NCBI GenBank assembly: GCA_034387635.1
Contig: JAOANU010000005.1
Coordinates: forward strand, 1,116,001-1,180,000
Direction of reading: 5' to 3'
Origin: Rhodosporidiobolus odoratus
Taxonomy: Eukaryota; Basidiomycota; Microbotryomycetes; Sporidiobolales; Sporidiobolaceae
Length of the DNA stretch: 64,000 nucleotides
Shown: positions 48,129 through 58,757 of the stretch, one piece after another
How the letters are laid out: each line of letters starts with the position of its first letter
Position numbering within the stretch: the first letter of the stretch is position 1
Notes under the pieces: generated by a model
What the model was told of the DNA's origin: nothing
What the model saw: the letters and a program-made list of their open reading frames with translations, nothing else
The model's database searches: none
Made by a program: the position numbers and the translations under genes

Positions 48129-48561
48129 ACTCTTTTACAGGATAATATGTCGGCAGTATCTTAAGCATGGTCGCATTGAATGGTGGTCGGACGTTCGCGC
48201 TCTCATTTTGTCGCAGTCCCTGTCGCGGTCTCACGCTGGAGAATGGGATCCGGGGGGGGTGTCCGGCTGAAGTCGAGAGCAAGACGACGTGAGAAAAGAG
48301 AAAAAGAAGATGGACACATGGGGATGCGCTCGCTCTTGAGGCTAGCTAGCAAGCAAGTCACGGTAGCCTTTTCGTGGCTCTCACGCGTCTTTGCATGCTT
48401 TCGAGGCTGTTCGGCCTCTGCCAAGCCAGCGAGAGACGTTCTTCCGTCCGTCTCCCCACTTTGTCCTCGCCTCGCCTTCTGCTTCTGCTTCCCTCGATTC
48501 ACACTATTGCTATCAAGACAGGCATACGCTTACCTGCCACACTTGTACCGACACCCTCGAC
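48129..48561. other. Intergenic region
   Basis: 3' flank of AFG2 and, from about 48420, a C/T-rich promoter and leader for the Sro7-like gene. Nothing else seen. Confidence 0.5.
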
Positions 48562-51500
48562 ATGTTCTCCTCCAAGGCGCGGCGAGCTCAGGAAGCTGTC
48601 GACTTCTCAGCCGAACTTCGACAACGTGATGGAGGTTGGGCTCTAGGGCAGATAGCATCACTGGGAATCGGATCAGAGCTGACCGCTCTCGCCCATGGTG
48701 CGTCCTTGACCATTTCACGCTGACGCCAAGCTGAACCCGAACCTCCTGCCTCGAAATCCTCGCAGATCCTGTACAGGGCTTCCTCGCCATCGGCACCGTA
48801 AGGGGCAGGGTCCACGTCTTCGGAGCGCCAGGAGTACAGCTGAGCTGGGATGTGGGCATCTTGAGCAAGATTCGGCATCTGGCTTTCAAAGCAGGAAGCG
48901 GATTTCTCGCAGTCGTCGGTATGGCCTAGCTCCCTCGGCCACGCTGTCGCGCGCTCATGACGAAGACACGCAGATGCGAAGGATACTCTCTACGTCTTCG
49001 ACCTTCAGCGTCTCGACAACCACGGCCGGCCTCACCGCGATTCCTCCCTTTCCCTCCGCTCCTCCCCCACCTGCCTGGAAACATGTGCAGCCCATTCTTT
49101 CCTCCTCCTCGGTTGCACAGATGGCTCGGTGGACTGCTACGACCTCGATCGAGGTGCGTTGGCGAAGGAGGCTCGCATAAACAACCTTTGGCTCGCGCAG
49201 GAAGAAATCTTGCGGAGAAGTGGATTGCCAGGGGCACCTTCGCGACGACACATGTATGCTGCTCTGGTCTCACTTGGCAGGGTCGCTGCGCTCCCGGTGC
49301 TCCATCCGCCGGATTTTGCCTTTACTGATTGCCCGCTTCGCCTGCATTTTTTCTCTCCCCCATTTTCCCTTTGCTATCTCCAGTCCAGTCTGCACCGACA
49401 TCAAAACCCACCCGTTCAATCTCCATCTCCTACTGGTCGCCTATGAGGGAGGCGTCGCTCTGTATAACCTTGCAACTCGCGCCGTGGAGCGGAATTGGGA
49501 GTTTGTGCTGCCGCCAGGCGCACCTGGAGGTGGAAACGATACGCAGGAAGCACTCTTCGCGGAGAGGCGCCCGGCGGTGACGTGTTTGGCTTGGAGGCCG
49601 GATGGTAAGTCCCCTCCACGCTAGCTGGAAATCAGCAATTGGTGCTGACCTTGACCTTGTCAGGTTTGCTGTTTGCTGCCGGGCACGAAGACGGCACCAT
49701 CAGCTTCATCTCGGTCGAAGACGACATGCCGATCATGATGCGGACCCTGGAGAGAGCCGACGTGGTAAGGTTGTTTATCCTTCCTACCTACTGGGCTTGT
49801 CTGACTCTGCTCGTACGCAGAACAAGACGACCGAGGCGGATCTCTTCGGGGCGGACCGTCCACCAGCAAATCGCGAACCTATTTTCCGCCTCGCATGGTC
49901 AGGCTTCCCCCAGGAGACCTACCTCGACCGCGCCTCTGCCGCTTTCGCAGCCAAAGGGCCAGCTTCTCCTACCATACCTACCTCCCCCACTTTGGCTGAG
50001 GGCAGGGCCGATTCGCAGGGCGGCACAACCCTCGTCATCCTCGGCGGGCTCCTTCCCTCAGACCCAACCGGTGTTCACTTGCTAGAGCTTCCCGCCTTTT
50101 CGCCTCCGTCGGCGACTAGCGGCGCTGGAAAGCCCGGCAGCATTTCCTTAGCGATGCGCGAGGCTCTTCGTAGCTCCATCTCTCCTTCAGTACATCATCT
50201 CTACCCTACAACTGCCCCGCCGGAAGACTTCCTTCTTCTGCCTCGTTCTTCCCCTTACTACGGCAATTCTTACGACCCTACCGCGATCCTCATTACTTCT
50301 GGTCGAGATCAGCGGTACACCGTTCTCGCTGCTCCGCACTCTTCCAACAACGTCGCGGCCTTCACCTTCCCGCCCACCACCTCTCGTGCTCCTCGCCCGC
50401 TGTCCCTCCCTTCTGCGCTCTCCTTCTCCGGCAAGGAGACCTGTCACTCCTCTCAGATTGTGACCGTCTCTGGTCTTGCCTACCGTCAACTTCTCCATCA
50501 GTTCGACGTTGCGGATGAGCTAGGAGAACGACTCCCCCTTCGCGGCGGCTTCGCGTTCCCGTCGCCTAGACCATCCCGAGCTCACGGCCCCCTTCCTTCG
50601 ACCAGTGATCAACATCCTCGGCTCCTCCTTACCTCTCACACCGATCTCGTCGTTCGCTTCTGGGACGTCTCGGACCACCTTCTTTGGGGCAGGAAGGCTG
50701 ATGAGGCAACTGAACCCCGAATCCAGCACGAATATCCTCGTCCGCTCCGCCACCTGGATATTGACATCAAGTCAGCGCTGCAGGATGCTCGAGCGAACGA
50801 ACTGGCGGCAGCGAGGTTGTTGCGGGACCGGCCTTGGGAGCTGGAGCTGGACAAGGTGGTTTTCGCAGAGGAGAATGCGGAAGTTGCGGTGACGCTTTCG
50901 ACGGGAGACGTCCTTGTCTGGCGGTGCGCCTTGTTCTTCCTTCGTCTTCTCTGTCGCGGGCTGCTAAGCCTAGGCTCGATTGTTCTGGCAGATTTGCGAA
51001 CGGCGAGCACCCCGCCGACGTCGAGTTCGACCGGATTGAGGCCGAAGCCAACCTCGACGAAACAGTTGAGAACGCTCTTCGTGACCTCAGCCTCGACCAA
51101 GCGGGACCATCTACCTCTGTGCATCCTCCACGTCTCTCGTCACCGCCAACTTCGCCTCCTCCGCCTTCCCACCACCGCGTTGCCCGTGCCGCGCGTCTCG
51201 CCTTCCCTGGTCGGTCCCGCTCTGGCTCCATCGCTTCCCCTGCCTTCAACGCCGAGCGCGACCCTCAAGATCACTACATCGATCTGCGAGGTGCCATCGT
51301 CGGCCGTCCAGACCTCGATGGTTTTAGGCCAACTGCAGCCTTCAAGTTTTCGAGCGACATCACGTCGAAGACCTGCCTGGCGTTGAGCAACGTTGGCTTC
51401 CTTGCGGCGAGCACAGGGTCGACTCTTCTCGTCGTCGATCTGCGAGGACCGGATGTGCTGCTTGTTGATGTACCGAGTGGCGGAGCAAACGGGAAGGCTA

Positions 51501-52947
51501 GGGTGGATGCTTCTCCCATCACGGCGCTGACATGGACGATCAGCTCCATCGGTAAAGGTGCGTTCTTCTCTCCGTCTACCCATGCTAGCTCAACGCTGAT
51601 AACCGTGTCCTCTACCGGTAGATCTCGACCGCTCGCCTCGTCTTCTCGTGACGCAAGGCTCGGGCCTGACCCGCGTCTTCGAGCTCGCCAACGTCGGCGG
51701 CGGATGGCATCTGAGCGAATCCTTCCACTCGGTCCAGCATGACTCGACCCGCGGTGCATTCGCCACCTTCGTCCTCGACAAGCATGGCAACCCTCTTCTC
51801 GCCAACTCGCAGCAGCTTCAGCTCGCCCTGACTCATCAGCAAGCCTTTGCAGCTCCTGGCCATATCGATGCTCGAGGGGCGCTCACGAGTCTCTGGATTA
51901 CCGTTTCTCGGCATCGAATCGCCTGCTTCTTCAACATCGACGGTCCGAAAACGGCTGAGTACGAAGACGAGCACGTCCAATTCGAGGCAGCTACAGTGGT
52001 GCAGCGACAAGGCTCTTCGGCGCTACTCGTGCAGTCGAAGGATCGCAACCTCACCGTTCTTTCTCTGCCGGACTTGAGCTACATCACCCGAATGAGCTTT
52101 GAACAGTCTGTGCAGTAAGGTCTCTCAATCTGCTCTCATCTGAGTGGAGCTGAGCCTCTCTTTCACACGCCGCAGCGACTCGGCCGGTGTCGTCTCCCTC
52201 GCTCCCGATGGTGACCTCGTTCAACTTCTCGACCCTCTCGACATCCGTCTACACACCGTCCGAGACCTGCATCGCCCCGCTTTCCCACCTCGGACCATCG
52301 CATTCGACCCGTCCGTCCCGGTTCCTTCGCCTACGAACGTACTTCGAGCGGTCGGGTCCGCGTTGGGTGCTTGGTTCGGTGGCCAAAAAGTGTACAGCGG
52401 ATCGGAAATCGATGCCATACGTGCGTCTCTTCCACCCTTTTGGCCTCCGTCTCGCCTATCCCGTGCCCACCCCGCTTTCGGCGACCTTTCCACCTCTGCT
52501 CCTCCAGCTGATGCGTCACCTTTTAAAGTCGGTGGCCCAAACCGCCCCCCACCAAAGAACCGCCCTGCCCCAGGCGCACCTCCCCCGATCATAGCAGCAG
52601 TGAGAGCCAAAGCCGCAGGCTCAGGCTCCACGACGCCCACGCAGACTCAGTTTGTGCAAGACGCGACAGATTCTGCCCGAGATATCGTACGCTCCGTCCA
52701 CTCTCCCTTCCACGATATTGGGTATTGCTAACCTTCCCTCGCACTGCAGATGGCTCGAACCAATGCCGCCCTTGAGCAACGAGGAGAATATCTCGGTTAT
52801 TTGCAAGAACGACTCGGCACCATGTCGGACGATGCGGCGAGGTTCGTCGCCGAGACTAAGAAGCAGGCGCAAATTGAGGCGGGTAAGAGGTCGATCGCGG
52901 CGGGATTTTCGTCGGGCTTGTCGAGTTTGTGGAAGAAGGTGCCATGA
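48562..52947 (+). CDS. Sro7/tomosyn/lethal-giant-larvae family exocytosis regulator
   Basis: Ten exons (48562-48697, 48766-48918, 48974-49253, 49384-49604, 49664-49764, 49821-50923, 50992-51557, 51622-52114, 52176-52686, 52750-52947) give 1253 residues. The N-terminal half is WD40-like: PVQGFLAIGTVRGRVHVFGA, LLGCTDGSVDCYDL, LLLVAYEGGVALYNL, LLFAAGHEDGTISFISVEDD. A second propeller follows (LLLTSHTDLVVRFWDVSD; ALLVQSKDRNLTVLSLPD). The last exon encodes an amphipathic helix (LEQRGEYLGYLQERLGTMSD) like the C-terminal R-SNARE-type segment of tomosyn. The family binds plasma-membrane t-SNAREs and Rab GTPases to control vesicle fusion and polarity. Disordered Ser/Pro-rich insertions lie between blades. 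The second-propeller exon 49821-50923 is by far the longest. Confidence 0.87.
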
Positions 52948-53517
52948 GGCCTGAGGGTCCCGAGGTTTTGGAAGTCCTGAATCCGATGGGAGCTATGCAA
53001 TCTGTGCAAGCTACTTTCGTGCCGGCCGCTCTGCGCGGCTCGTTGAGTATCTGAAGCAAGCTACTATGCCCAGCGGAACGCCGGAGGAACCGACCAGACA
53101 GGAAAATGCTGCTCAGACAGAGAGGGAACCAATCAAGCTGAGTGCCGCCTTGGGTTGTCGCAATCTCAGCTGCACCAGACGGTCCTACAGGAGACTCGAG
53201 CGTGTGTATGTGCCCGTACAGTGAAGCTAGTCGTTCTTGAGGAAGGTGACGTTCCAGAGAAGAAAAGGCGATTTGAGAAGGTCAAACGAGGAAGAGTCCA
53301 CGACCCTGCTCTCCGCCTACGACGCCTTGAACGAGATCATCGCGGACACGGGCAGATGTTCTACATACGAGCGCTTGACTCTACCTCACGTGATACCATT
53401 GCTCAGAATTACTACTTCTTTTTCGACGGAAGTTATACCATCCTTTCTTCGCCGGCTCTTTCGTTCGGGCTCCGCTGTGCTAAAGTAGTCTATGAATGAT
53501 ATTACGAACTCAGAATG
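52948..53517. other. Convergent intergenic region
   Basis: Between the Sro7-like stop (plus) and the GH16 stop (minus). Short open frames on the plus strand (53155-53499) overlap one another and lack any domain; I treat them as chance. Confidence 0.5.
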
Positions 53518-54952
53518 CTACATCAGCATACCAGCCAGTGTACCGGCCACGCCCGAGACTGCCAGCTTCGCCGCATTTTGCACCGTCTTCCCTGCTCCGC
53601 TTGTCGCCGTCTGCGTCGCCCCGAGGGCGCCAACAATCCCGCTCGCCGCAGCAACGCTCGTACCCGTAGATCGGGTGTTGAGAGAGGCGTCGTGGAAGAC
53701 CTGAATCGAGGACAGCTCGAAGTAGGCATCGTTGAAGTTGCTGGGATTGAGGACATAGTCGGCACATGTGCCGGTGCCGCAGGTCGGATTGAAGACTCCA
53801 GGTTCACCCGCCCCTGTAAACAGCCAAAAAGTCGATTAGTAACGGAACAACAGAAATGGAGGAACCGGGGCAACAGTAAAAGGCAAAGAGGCACGTACAG
53901 CTGCCGCAGAGTGCAATGTTCAGAGTAATCTGCTGAGGCGCAAAGAACTGGTTGATGGAGCAAGACGTTTCCGGATAGTTGGCCATGGGCAACCCCCAAG
54001 TAGTTGGATCGGGAGAGTCGGAAGAAAGATCGCTCGGGACTTGATCGCGCTGCAAGAAGTGGGCATCCAGTCTTGTGGACATCCGAAGCATATACGGGGA
54101 CACGGACTCACGGGAAACATCCACACCGAGATACCCTCACTCGCCAGCTGAACTGCGAAAACCCCGCCTCCTCCCGCCGCGAAGGCTGCGCCATACGATG
54201 CGTTCCTCGTATCAGAGTAGGTGCACCCCGAATTTGCGTTGACCGTGTAATCGCAGTTGGTGGGGCCTTGAGTACTGTCCTTGACGAGCGAAGTCGAGGC
54301 AGTAGGAGCGTAGCAGCCGGCGACGCTATGCAACGCGACCTGGTTGGTCTGCTGCAAGTTGACACCTTCGAACACGTCGACTTCGCCTCCGCTTGGCCAG
54401 CTTCGGGCGTGCATCCACATTGCCGGCCATGTTGAGCAGCCGAAAGGGAGATGCAGAGCGTCGAAAACGACGAGCGAGCCGATATCGTAGGTGGACTGGC
54501 TGGTGATGCGCACCGAGTCCCGGAAGGCGCCATTGGCGAGATGGCTATGTGTAGGAGAGCAGGGGTGTCAGCGAGGAGATAGCTGGTAGGGGAGAGGAGA
54601 AGAAGACCGAAGGGACAGGTAGTGAGAGGACTGGCGACGTACGTCGTGTTGTCAACCTTGAGGATGGCGTTTCCAGCATGATTGATGTATGCGATGTCGG
54701 ACGATTCGCTTTGCTTGACATAGTAAACAGTGCCTAAGTCGGAATTGTCAGCGAGCGTCGACGAGCGCGAGGCCAAGCATGCTGAAGTCAGAGAGGGAAT
54801 ATAAGAGACGCACCGTCGGTCAGGTTGTCATTGCCACCGTACCAGTCCCATCCCGAAAAGAAATCACTGCCAGCGTATGAGTGTCGCAAAGAGTAGTCGG
54901 CCAGAGCAGAGGGAGCGAGGGCGAGGCAAAGAAGGGAGGAGGCGAGGAGCAT
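53518..54952 (-). CDS. Secreted GH16 beta-glucanase
   Basis: Five minus-strand exons (54952-54814, 54733-54643, 54544-54112, 54049-53899, 53813-53518) give 369 residues. A signal peptide (MLLASSLLCLALAPSALA) is followed by a GH16 fold of the endo-1,3(4)-beta-glucanase type: GSDFFSGWDWYGGNDNLTDG, GTVYYVKQSESS, FRDSVRITSQSTYDIGSLVV, the substrate cleft CSTWPAMWMH, and the catalytic EVDVFEGVN (E-x-D-x-x-E, about 131-136). LNIALCGSWAGEPGVFNPTC completes the sandwich. Such enzymes cut or remodel beta-1,3-glucan in the wall or medium. The C-terminus is Ala/Gly/Thr-rich and ends in a short hydrophobic run, so a GPI anchor is possible. The catalytic triad is intact here, unlike the neighbouring GH16 gene. 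Confidence 0.92.
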
Positions 54953-55801
54953 GTTGGCGGCGTTGCGTCTTGGTCGTCTTTCGCTATACGCACGAGACAG
55001 GTGCAAGTTCACACGAGCTGTGTTGGCACTGTATGCGTAAACTGCAAGTCAGAGAAGCGTGCACTGCTTCGTGAGTGCCAACCTGAAGAACAGTCTCGGC
55101 TTGATCTCGGCGAAGCTGTGCTCTCGCAGCGCTCCATTCCGAGCTAGATGGCTGACACGCTGCAGCAATTCGAAGCTACAACATGGCATCTGACCGCAAA
55201 AGGAAGCCATTCACCTTTCCCGGAAAGATCGAGAAGGCGAGCCCCGGGGAGCAGGATTGGGAAGGTCGACGCGTCCGGTCGAAACGCGTGTTCGGAGGCC
55301 GTCTGGACGAACCTGGGCTTCGGCACCCTAATCTCCGTTGTTGTCGCTCGAAGGAGAATTGCAGCGTGGCGAAAACCTTAGCCATCGAGCGGACTCTATC
55401 GGCACCCGCCATGCGAGAGGACGCGAGCAGCCCGAAGCGAAAAGAGAGGAAGACCGCCAAGACACCGCATGCGACATAGACGTTGAGGCTCTCCGAGTCG
55501 CTCAGGCGCTGGTTGGTGGTCACGGCGGCGTCCGGCTGAACGGAAGCAAACAGCGCCTACCGAGGGGAACTTCGGCAGAACGAACCGGACAGGTATTCCT
55601 CGGATCTTTTGCGTTGTGTCTGTCAGAGTTCATAGTGGAAGAGACTGTACTGTGGTGTACGTCGACTCGCGTCGCTTTTACTTAGGGCAGAGAGCGAGCG
55701 GAAGCCAAAAGACGAGGTAGAGACGAGTCAAGACACGATGGAGTGCATCCAAGTAAGACGTGCCGGAAGATAAATAGTCATTGCCCAAAATACACGTGCC
55801 C
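54953..55801. other. Intergenic region with a possible small membrane-protein gene
   Basis: Upstream of the GH16 enzyme. A minus-strand frame opening at an ATG at 55523 encodes a hydrophobic helix (SLNVYVACGVLAVFLSFRFG) and could continue through a GTTTTC...GATTAG splice, but the joined frame is not decisive and no family fits. Listed as a possibility only. Confidence 0.3.
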
Positions 55802-57945
55802 TCAGCAGCCCGCTGCCGTGCGCTTCTGATACATGTTGACCGAGTCGATAGCCAGACCGCGGTTCCGAATCTTCTCCCCGCCAGGCCACGACGGAAACCA
55901 TACACCAAGGTAGTCGAGAAAGCGCTGCATCGCCTGCGGTCGGTCGTCGGAGTTGCGCCAGGGTTTGTTTGGCAGCGTATCGAGCCAGTACCCGTCCGTG
56001 CCGCCGGCGAGCAATGCGATGCGGAGGTAGAAAGGTTTGTCGAAAGGAGCGGTGTGAGTATTTTCCGCCGCCGCCCAAGGGTTGCTGATGACCGTGCCGT
56101 TTGAGAAAGCGTAGCCGAAGTTGCCGACGTCCCAGAACGTCTTGGTTCCGAAGCCGTAACGGAAGGCGATGCGTACACGAGTATTGACCCAGACGGTGAT
56201 GCTGTGATCGGTCCAATCCATGCCGAACTCGTCTGTTGTGGGAAAAATAGGAAATCGTCAGCGTCGTTGCGGCGCGGACGAAGGCGGTTACAGACGCTAG
56301 ACATACAGTAACGCTGGTTGAAGAAATTGCGGTAGACTTTGTACAGCCCCTGGAACTTGAAGAAGCGGTCGTAGCTAGGCGCGCCAGCTGGTCCGACGTG
56401 CAAACCGGTGATCATCCTAGAAAGGGAGGTCAGCAAAGTCTACAAACGGCGGTGGAACTGGCAGCCGACGCACTCGTTGTTGAGCTGATCGAGTCGCGCT
56501 TGTGCGATGTTGCCGCGAGATTCGAAGAGCTGGTTCGTGCATGAAAAGACTATCAGGCGTATTCGCGAGGGGGAGAATAAGAGTTGAGCGTACCGAGATC
56601 AGGCCGGACGCCGGATAAGCGCCGTATTCCTCGTCTTGCGGGACCATGGAGATTTGGGGCCAAAGCCAGTCGCTGCAGGACGGAGAAACGGTGAGATCCG
56701 AGCTTCGAGATAACGAGAAAGGCTGCGCACCCTGTTGGCATCTTTGCTCGAACAACGACCCTTCCCTGATTGATGGTAACCTTATTGCGAGTCGAGATCA
56801 TTGCCGACTGCACCGGCGGAACGACGAGGGTTTTGTTGTTCTCCGTGTCGGCCTGAATGAAGCAGTCGCTGGTATGAATAGAGTCGCAGACGGACCCGAG
56901 TTGCATGTATGTCGAGTTCAGTACCCTGTGAAGGTAATGAAGGTAAGAACCCCGATGTCAGGAGAAGAACGAAAGCTATAGAAGTAGACAGACGCATAGT
57001 CGGACGACAGCATGGTGTCGTTGGTCAAGGTGGGGACGATCCACAGGTTCCCGTCGGCAACATAGCTATCAGGAAGCAGACATCGTCAGCTTGGCCGTAA
57101 GAGAAGATCGAAGCATAGAAGACTGAGTTAGCGGGAGGGGGGGGGCTTACGAGTTGTGGCCGGTGAACCAGGTAAAGTCGTTGCTCTCGCCTCCACCAAT
57201 ACTGGAGAGTGAAGTTGTCAGAACAGGTGATAGTGGACAGAAAGGAAAGAGCGCACCGCTGCTCAATTCTCCACTTCGACATATCCAGACTCTCTCCCTG
57301 AAAGTCATCGTGTAGCACAGGGCACCACTGCTCGTCACTGTCACGACTAAGTACACCTGAGAGGATGGCGTAAAGACCGCAAGCGACGCCTGCTGTGATG
57401 CCGAACAGGGTGGTGAAGTAGCTCTTCTTGTCTCGAGTAATGCGAGTTCGACCGTTCATCCAGGGCTTAGCCTGCGGGGTGAAAGGCAAGTCAACTCCGA
57501 GTCGAGACGACGTCCGAAAGGACGCAGAATGCCGAAGGAAAAATAGAGGAAGCGAAAGGTTGGAGGGCTGGAACAGACAGGAAGACATAGAAGGAGGATG
57601 GCTCACATTTCCGACCTCGCGATCGAGGACTTGGGAGCGGAAGGGCGCCTTGAACCGCTTGCGAGGGAGACTGTCGAGGGTGTCGGAGGAAGAAATGATG
57701 GAAGAGCCGCTCGAAGACTGCCGGTAAGCGAGTGCTGGAGCCGTCGCGAGGGGAGGAGCCCAGTGAAGCCCGCGTGGGCTGTCAGTTCCTGCCAGTGTAT
57801 CTTCGGGGGCGACCGCCTTCTCTTGCGAATCCTCCGGGATCGTCTCAATGGATGAGGCGGATGAAGAATGGCGGGTATGGCCACGAACACCGCTGAAGTC
57901 GATGCGAGCGATGACGGGACGGCGAGGAGTGGCAGTCTCAGCCAT
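55802..57945 (-). CDS. Membrane-anchored GH16-like protein with degenerate active site
   Basis: Nine minus-strand exons (57945-57607, 57471-57257, 57201-57151, 57065-56994, 56925-56731, 56672-56594, 56529-56474, 56416-56307, 56232-55802) give 515 residues. A Ser-rich cytosolic region of about 130 residues precedes one transmembrane helix (about 131-154, TTLFGITAGVACGLYAILSG): a type II topology like yeast Kre6/Skn1. The lumenal domain has the GH16 order: VLHDDFQGESLDMSKWRIEQ, NDFTWFTGHNS, VADGNLWIVPTL, NKVTINQGRVVVRAKMPTGD, WLWPQISMVPQDEEYGAYPA, then GLISLFESRGN. Active enzymes have G-E-I-D-x-x-E-S-R-G-N at this point; here the nucleophile Glu is Leu and the Asp is Ser, so the protein is probably not catalytic. 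The C-terminal half (YRNFFNQRY, WTDHSITVW, NTHTAPFDKPFYLRIALLAG) is well preserved. Confidence 0.9.
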
Positions 57946-58757
57946 CTGTCAAGCGGAAACCAGGTGACAAGAGGTGGAAGAACGGCAAGGGTGTGGATCA
58001 GCATAACCGCCGTCCGCACACACATACGGTCAACACAGAACAGGCCGCACGCACCTCAGGATTGTTGGACATGCTGCAACGAGGGACTGGCGTGATCAGG
58101 AGCAAGCCAAGAAGAGATACGGCGAGCCAGAAGGCGCGTACGAATCCGAACAAAAGTCCGGAAGTTTGATCGAGTCTCAGCAAGCTTCTTCGGCGAACTG
58201 GCCGCCGAGGCGTGTGGATCCTCGGATGCGGGCAACTTGCCTTTATCAGGCGAAGCGACTGGTAGCCAGCGCCATGACCCGGAAGAATACGGAGAAATCT
58301 AGCGAAAATGGCAAGAGGGAGAAGGCGCATCAGGCACGGCCACGGACCGGGCGGAGCTGCTCCGTTCTCGTCTCTTTCCTCCTCCCGATTTACCCACCGT
58401 CATTCGAGCAGTCTGACGAGCTGGAAACAGCAATGCTCAGGCTCTGGTCGACCGAGCTGCCCAACACGCCTGTGGCACGCGATCTTGGTCTCGGCCGCCG
58501 GAAGCGATGCTCCCTATTCGCTTCGCGCTCGTGGCCATGAGCGTTCAGCATGGCCGTCCCGGTCTGGCGGTAGACGCTCGGTAGTGCAAGCAGGTCGAGG
58601 CGCAACAGCCTCGTCGATCGCGCCTCGTCCAGAACAGGAGCTGCTGACAGGAAGAAGCAAGAATCGCGACCTTCAGCCGATTTTCTCTTTCTTGCACCTC
58701 GCGCTGCTCTGCCGCTTGGCTCCTCTTCTTTCTTCCACACCTTTCACCACACTCGCT
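57946..58757. promoter_or_regulatory. Divergent promoter region (GH16-like / GT2)
   Basis: An 812-bp gap between the start codons of the GH16-like gene and the glycosyltransferase gene, the natural place for shared control of two wall genes. No motif was identified and the open frames inside are overlapping and featureless. Confidence 0.4.
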
